Shown: positions 60,431-64,000 of the stretch, one piece after another | Numbering within the stretch: the first letter of the stretch is position 1 | How the letters are laid out: the number at the start of each line of letters is the position of its first letter | Source of the DNA: Geobacter argillaceus | GTDB lineage: Bacteria > Desulfobacterota > Desulfuromonadia > Geobacterales > DSM-12255 | DNA: 64,000 nucleotides | Assembly (NCBI RefSeq): GCF_007830735.1 | Contig: NZ_VLLN01000004.1 | Location: 62,001 to 126,000, forward strand | Reading direction: 5' to 3' | Notes under the pieces: generated by a model | What the model was told of the DNA's origin: nothing | The model's input: the letters and a program-made list of their open reading frames with translations, nothing else | The model's database searches: none | Position numbers and translations under genes: made by a program

Positions 60431-61864
60431 ATGCGTTCTTGGCAAATTTCGGTAATCTGGCTCATGGTTGTCCTGCTCCTCGGTGGCTGCAAGAAAAAAG
60501 AAGGGCCGACCTTCTTCGAATCGAGCCGTTCCGGAACGGCCGAGGCACCGGTCAAGGAGGTGCCAAAGGATATCCTGGCCACCCAGCAGGCCTTCACCAA
60601 CGTGGTCAAGGCGGTGACGCCGGCCGTGGTGAACATCTCCACCATCAGCAAGAAAAAGGTGATCCAGCCGTTCTTCGAGTTCTCGCCGTTTTTCGGCGAC
60701 CTGTTCGAGGAGTCTCCGGCCCGTCCCCGCTACAAGAAGGAGACCAGCCTCGGCTCGGGCTTCATCATCAACAAGGAAGGGTACATCGTTACCAACGACC
60801 ATGTGGTCCGGGATGCCGAGAGCATTCAAGTGAAGCTCTCCAACGAAAACATCTATGACGGCAAGGTGGTGGGGAGCGATCCCAAGACCGATATCGCGGT
60901 GATCAGGATCAATGCCCGCGAGGCGTTGCCGATTGCGGTGCTGGGCGATTCGGACAAGCTTCAGGTCGGCCAGTGGGCCATTGCCATCGGCAACCCGTTC
61001 GGTCTCGACCGGACGGTGACTGTCGGGGTCATCTCGGCCACCGGCCGCTCCAACATGGGGATCGAGACCTATGAAAACTTTATCCAGACCGACGCCTCCA
61101 TCAATCCGGGGAATTCGGGGGGGCCGCTCCTGAACATCTACGGCGAGGTGGTCGGGATCAATACGGCCATCGTTGCCGCCGGTCAGGGGATCGGGTTCGC
61201 CATCCCGGTGAATATGGCCAAGCGGGTCGTCGACCAGCTGGTGAAGAAGGGGAGCGTGACCCGGGCCTGGCTCGGGGTGGCGATCCAGCCGGTAACCGAC
61301 GATATCGCTGCTTCTTTCGGCCTGGGCAAGGCCCGCGGGGCGCTGGTGAGCGATGTCATGGCCGGCAGTCCGGCGGAAAAGGCGGGACTCAGGCAGGGTG
61401 ATGTCATCGTCAGGTTCGCCGGCAGCGAGGTCAAGGATGCCAAGCAGTTGCAGCTGACCGTGGCCGACGCCCCCATCGGCAAACCGGTGGAGGTGGAGTT
61501 TTACCGGGAGGGGAAGCTTCTCAGGAGCTTCATTACCCTGGCCAGCAGTGACAGTGCCGTGGCGGCCCGGCCCAGATCGACCGAGCCGGCGGAGGGGTGG
61601 TTCGGCCTGGCGGTGGAGGAGTTGCCCAAGAACAAGCGGGTGGCCGGGCTTTCCGGGGTGGTCGTAACCGGCGTCGAGCCGGACAGCATCGCAGCTGAAA
61701 ACGGCATCCAGCGCGGCGACGTGATCGTCTCGGTAAACCAGAAGCGGGTAGGAACCCTGGCCGAGTATGGCGCGGCCATGAAGCTGGCCGAACGGCGGGG
61801 ATCAGCGGCCCTCCTGATCCGCCGCGGCAGCGCCAGCATCTATTTTGCGCTGAAAATTCGCTAG
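60431..61864 (+). CDS. HtrA/Deg-family serine protease, lipoprotein form
   Basis: The 477-residue protein has a lipoprotein signal peptide (VVLLLGGC with Cys20), so it is probably membrane anchored rather than free in the periplasm. The protease domain has catalytic His124 (TNDHVV), Asp154 (DPKTDIAV) and Ser229 (PGNSGGP). Two PDZ domains follow (about 275-365 and 390-470). HtrA/Deg proteases degrade or refold damaged envelope proteins. A lipid-anchored form is less common than the usual soluble DegQ. CGGAG precedes the ATG. Confidence 0.92.
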   Translation: MRSWQISVIWLMVVLLLGGCKKKEGPTFFESSRSGTAEAPVKEVPKDILATQQAFTNVVKAVTPAVVNISTISKKKVIQPFFEFSPFFGDLFEESPARPRYKKETSLGSGFIINKEGYIVTNDHVVRDAESIQVKLSNENIYDGKVVGSDPKTDIAVIRINAREALPIAVLGDSDKLQVGQWAIAIGNPFGLDRTVTVGVISATGRSNMGIETYENFIQTDASINPGNSGGPLLNIYGEVVGINTAIVAAGQGIGFAIPVNMAKRVVDQLVKKGSVTRAWLGVAIQPVTDDIAASFGLGKARGALVSDVMAGSPAEKAGLRQGDVIVRFAGSEVKDAKQLQLTVADAPIGKPVEVEFYREGKLLRSFITLASSDSAVAARPRSTEPAEGWFGLAVEELPKNKRVAGLSGVVVTGVEPDSIAAENGIQRGDVIVSVNQKRVGTLAEYGAAMKLAERRGSAALLIRRGSASIYFALKIR

Positions 61865-61883
61865 AAACCGCAATCGATTCATG

Positions 61884-61889
61884 TATAAT
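61884..61889 (+). promoter_or_regulatory. Possible -10 element for the small helical protein gene
   Basis: A perfect TATAAT, preceded directly by TG, stands 32 bases before the ATG at 61921. No convincing -35 element is seen. Confidence 0.35.
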
Positions 61890-61920
61890 GCAGCCTGAGG
61901 TTGCACGAGCGAGGAGATTC

Positions 61921-62184
61921 ATGAACCTGATCGACAATCCCGACCAAGCCAGACGATTGGCGCGCGCCATCGTCTCCGACGTCGCCATCTATAACCGGGA
62001 AAAGGTCGAAGAGGGAATCAAGAACGATTCCATCTTCGAGATCCTTGCCGAGCAGCTCGAAGAGGGGCGGGAACACTTCAGGTCCAGGGTGTCGCCCGAA
62101 CTGGGCGGCTCCAACATCTATGAGCTGGCCGTGGTCGATGTCCTGATCAAGCGGGCCGGAAAGATAGAGTCATCCATCTGGTAG
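61921..62184 (+). CDS. Conserved small helical protein
   Basis: The 87-residue protein is mostly helical: MNLIDNPDQARRLARAIVSD, IYNREKVEEGIKNDSIFEILAE and a C-terminal LGGSNIYELAVVDVLIKRAG. There is no signal peptide. GGAG stands close before the ATG. I believe similar proteins occur in other Geobacter-type genomes, but I cannot name a function. A terminator follows. Confidence 0.75.
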   Translation: MNLIDNPDQARRLARAIVSDVAIYNREKVEEGIKNDSIFEILAEQLEEGREHFRSRVSPELGGSNIYELAVVDVLIKRAGKIESSIW

Positions 62185-62210
62185 CCGGCCCGGTAGTGGG
62201 TCACAGGAGA

Positions 62211-62240
62211 AGGCGCGGTTGGCTGTAATCGCGCCTTTTT
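62211..62240 (+). terminator. Intrinsic terminator
   Basis: AGGCGCG (62211-62217) and CGCGCCT (62230-62236) form a seven-base stem followed by T residues, after the small helical protein gene. Confidence 0.75.
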
Positions 62241-62255
62241 CCGTTTTTGGAGAGT

Positions 62256-63218
62256 ATGGACCGTTTCGAACAGACAGTTCCAACAGGTCAGGAGTCCGAG
62301 CGGCTGGACACCTTCGCGGTCCGGGTTGTGCCCGGGCTTACGCGCGCCGCTGTCCAGCGCCTTATCGAACAGGGGCTGGTTTCCGTTGACGGCGCCAGCG
62401 CCAAGCCGTCCCTGAAACTCAAGGGTGGCGAGCAGGTCGTCGTAACCGTCCCCCCCCCTGAGCCGGCGGAGGCGGTGGCCGAGGAGATCCCCCTGCAGAT
62501 CGCCTACGAGGATGCCGCAGTCGTGGTGGTCAACAAGCCGGCCGGCATGGTGGTCCACCCGGCAGCCGGCAACCCGCGGGGAACCCTGGTCAATGCCCTG
62601 CTCGCCCACTGCCGCGACCTGTCCGGAGTCGGCGGCGAGCTGCGACCGGGCATCGTGCACCGTCTGGACAAGGATACCACCGGGCTCCTGGTGGTGGCCA
62701 AGAGCGACTTGGCCCACCAGCACCTGGCCCATCAGTTCAAGGAGCACTCGATCCGCCGGGTCTACCTGGCACTGGTCTATGGTTCGCCGCGGGAGGATCG
62801 GGGCCGTATTGAGGGAGAGATCGGCCGGCACCCGACCGATCGCAAACGGATGTCCGGCACGACCCGTCACGGCCGGCACGCGGTCACCCACTGGCGGGTC
62901 GTGGCCCGTTATCCCGGCATGACGCTCCTCCGGCTGCGGCTGGAAACCGGACGGACCCATCAGATTCGCGTGCACCTGTCCGAGGCCGGTTTCCCCCTGG
63001 TCGGGGACCAGGTATATGGTGGTGCCGCCCGGGCGACCAATATCAGGGACCCGCAGCTTAAGAAGCTGGTCAAGGAGCTGGGGCGCCAGGCCCTCCATGC
63101 CCAGTCGCTCGGCTTCCTGCACCCGGCAAGCGGCGAGTGGCTGGAGTTCAACGCCGACATCCCGGCCGACATGCAGGCGATCCTGGATTACCTGACCTCA
63201 TTGGCCGATGGTCGTTGA
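62256..63218 (+). CDS. rluD: RluD-family pseudouridine synthase
   Basis: The 320-residue protein has an N-terminal S4 domain (RLDTFAVRVVPGLTRAAVQRL) and the RluA/RluD catalytic core with VVNKPAGMVVHP, GIVHRLDKDTTGLLV (catalytic Asp), and LETGRTHQIRVHLSEAG. It would make pseudouridines in 23S rRNA helix 69. It fits RluD by its S4 domain and length. A TTG at 62247 is possible; the ATG at 62256 has GGAG three bases upstream. Confidence 0.92.
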   Translation: MDRFEQTVPTGQESERLDTFAVRVVPGLTRAAVQRLIEQGLVSVDGASAKPSLKLKGGEQVVVTVPPPEPAEAVAEEIPLQIAYEDAAVVVVNKPAGMVVHPAAGNPRGTLVNALLAHCRDLSGVGGELRPGIVHRLDKDTTGLLVVAKSDLAHQHLAHQFKEHSIRRVYLALVYGSPREDRGRIEGEIGRHPTDRKRMSGTTRHGRHAVTHWRVVARYPGMTLLRLRLETGRTHQIRVHLSEAGFPLVGDQVYGGAARATNIRDPQLKKLVKELGRQALHAQSLGFLHPASGEWLEFNADIPADMQAILDYLTSLADGR

Positions 63219-63266
63219 ACATTTTCTTCGTCCAGCATTTTGAATGAAAAAGAGGATTGCTACGAT

Positions 63267-64000
63267 ATGCAGATGACCAGAAAAGGAAACATCCATTACC
63301 TGGAGGCGAAGATCTTCCGCCGGGCGGGATTCCAGGCCCAGGGATTCACTACCCGTCACGAGGGGGTCTCCCGGTTTCCCTTCAACTCCCTGAACCTGGG
63401 CACTACCACCCTTGACCCGATTCACAACGTCCAGGGGAACCGGAGCCTGCTGGCCCGCGCTTTCGGCTCCCGGCCGGAGCGGTTGGTGACGGCCAGCCAG
63501 GTCCATGGGACCGATCTCCTGGTCATTGACCAGCCGAACGACGATTTTGCCCATTTCCTCAAGCTGGAATGCGACGGGATCGTCACCAACCAGCCAGGGG
63601 TGATGATCGGGGTCACGGTGGCCGACTGCGTGCCGGTCCTGCTCTTGGACCCGGAGAAGCGGGTAGCTGCCGCCCTGCACGCGGGGTGTAAAGGGACGGC
63701 CAACGGCATTGTCCGGAGGGGAGTCGCTGCCCTGGTCGAGCAGTTCGGGTCACGGCCGGCGGACATCCTGGCGGCCGTGGGACCCGCAATCGGTGCCTGC
63801 TGCTACGAGGTGGATGGGCCGGTCATGGAGTCCTTCCGCAAGGGAGGAAACGGCTGGGAGCTCTTTGCCACGGCCACCGGTGCCGACAGCTGGCGCCTCG
63901 ATCTGGCGGCGGCCAACCGCAGCCAGCTGCAGGCCGCCGGACTCCCGGACGAGAACATCGAAACCTCCGGACGCTGTGTGAGCTGCGAGCACGATCTCTT
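63267..64000 (+). CDS. pgeF: Peptidoglycan editing factor PgeF (YfiH family), partial
   Basis: The frame is open to the right edge, so only the first 244 residues are visible. It matches the YfiH/PgeF family: NSLNLGTTTLD, SQVHGTDLLVID, TVADCVPVLLLD and LHAGCKGTANGIV, where the histidines and cysteine bind zinc, then AVGPAIGACCYEV. These proteins remove misplaced amino acids from peptidoglycan precursors and have oxidase-like and purine nucleoside activities. Two ATGs (63267 and 63273) could start it. Confidence 0.9.
   Translation, partial: MQMTRKGNIHYLEAKIFRRAGFQAQGFTTRHEGVSRFPFNSLNLGTTTLDPIHNVQGNRSLLARAFGSRPERLVTASQVHGTDLLVIDQPNDDFAHFLKLECDGIVTNQPGVMIGVTVADCVPVLLLDPEKRVAAALHAGCKGTANGIVRRGVAALVEQFGSRPADILAAVGPAIGACCYEVDGPVMESFRKGGNGWELFATATGADSWRLDLAAANRSQLQAAGLPDENIETSGRCVSCEHDL

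Noticed and set aside
1-64000. CRISPR array, rRNA, tRNA, integrase or insertion sequence
   Set aside because: I looked for regular spaced repeats, tRNA-like folds, transposase and integrase motifs and saw none that I could support by eye; a tRNAscan or IS search could find weak cases.

Overview
The window looks like a chromosomal segment of a Geobacter-type bacterium (Geobacterales, Desulfuromonadia). The reasons are its high GC content, a minor-pilin/PilY1 cluster, small CxxCH cytochromes, periplasmic Cache and FKBP proteins, a PabB-PabC fusion and many short conserved proteins of Geobacter type. This placement is inferred from gene content; no rRNA or tRNA gene was seen. Codon use and GC are uniform except in two places: a lower-GC toxin-antitoxin island (about 34.97-37.6 kb) and an AT-rich stretch inside a restriction-modification gene (about 44.6-45.0 kb).

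Layout. 0-1.9 kb: the edge of a small conserved gene, a DoxX membrane protein, and a divergent pair made of a ferredoxin-family protein lacking its iron-sulfur domain plus a hemerythrin. 1.9-9.2 kb: a DUF3108 protein and a type IV pilus minor-pilin operon (pilV, pilW, pilX, a small exported protein, pilY1, a FimT-type pseudopilin). 9.2-15.8 kb: a monoheme cytochrome, a TauE/SafE permease, AcpH-like and quinone-reductase-like enzymes, a methyltransferase and small proteins, with two copies of a REP-like palindromic repeat. 15.9-23.3 kb: an RND efflux operon (membrane fusion protein, RND pump, PabBC fusion, TolC). 23.5-26.1 kb: def-fmt-DUF116-small membrane protein. 26.2-34.97 kb: FKBP, double-Cache protein, NlpC/P60 hydrolase, a mercuric-reductase-type flavoprotein divergent from a Crp/Fnr regulator, small proteins and a UvrD/PcrA helicase.

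34.97-37.6 kb is an accessory island: a HicB-like remnant, an intact antitoxin with a truncated toxin, an AAA/DUF4143 ATPase whose promoter is built into a perfect 16-bp palindrome and appears leaderless, and a complete RelB-YafQ pair. A possible structured RNA lies between this island and plsY. 37.9-43.4 kb holds plsY, a coiled-coil protein, rmuC and the copper ATPase copA. 43.5-50.8 kb, read leftwards, is one tightly packed run: UPF0158, two AI-2E-type permeases, a type IIG restriction-modification enzyme, a small membrane protein overlapping its stop by one base, and a PemI/PemK pair.

50.9-64 kb is mostly housekeeping and envelope: an LpxH-like phosphoesterase, YkgJ-type protein, a transpeptidase, YihY, YtxH and DUF948 proteins, a membrane-anchored diheme cytochrome with a small membrane partner, an outer-membrane barrel, ElbB, PilZ, an XRE-cupin regulator, a lipoprotein HtrA/Deg protease, RluD-type pseudouridine synthase and PgeF (cut by the window edge). 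The most novel-looking places are the palindromic leaderless promoter with the disrupted toxin-antitoxin locus, the mosaic type IIG enzyme carrying an in-frame palindromic repeat and its coupled membrane protein, the unassigned RNA near plsY, and the unusual gene pairings noted in the findings.
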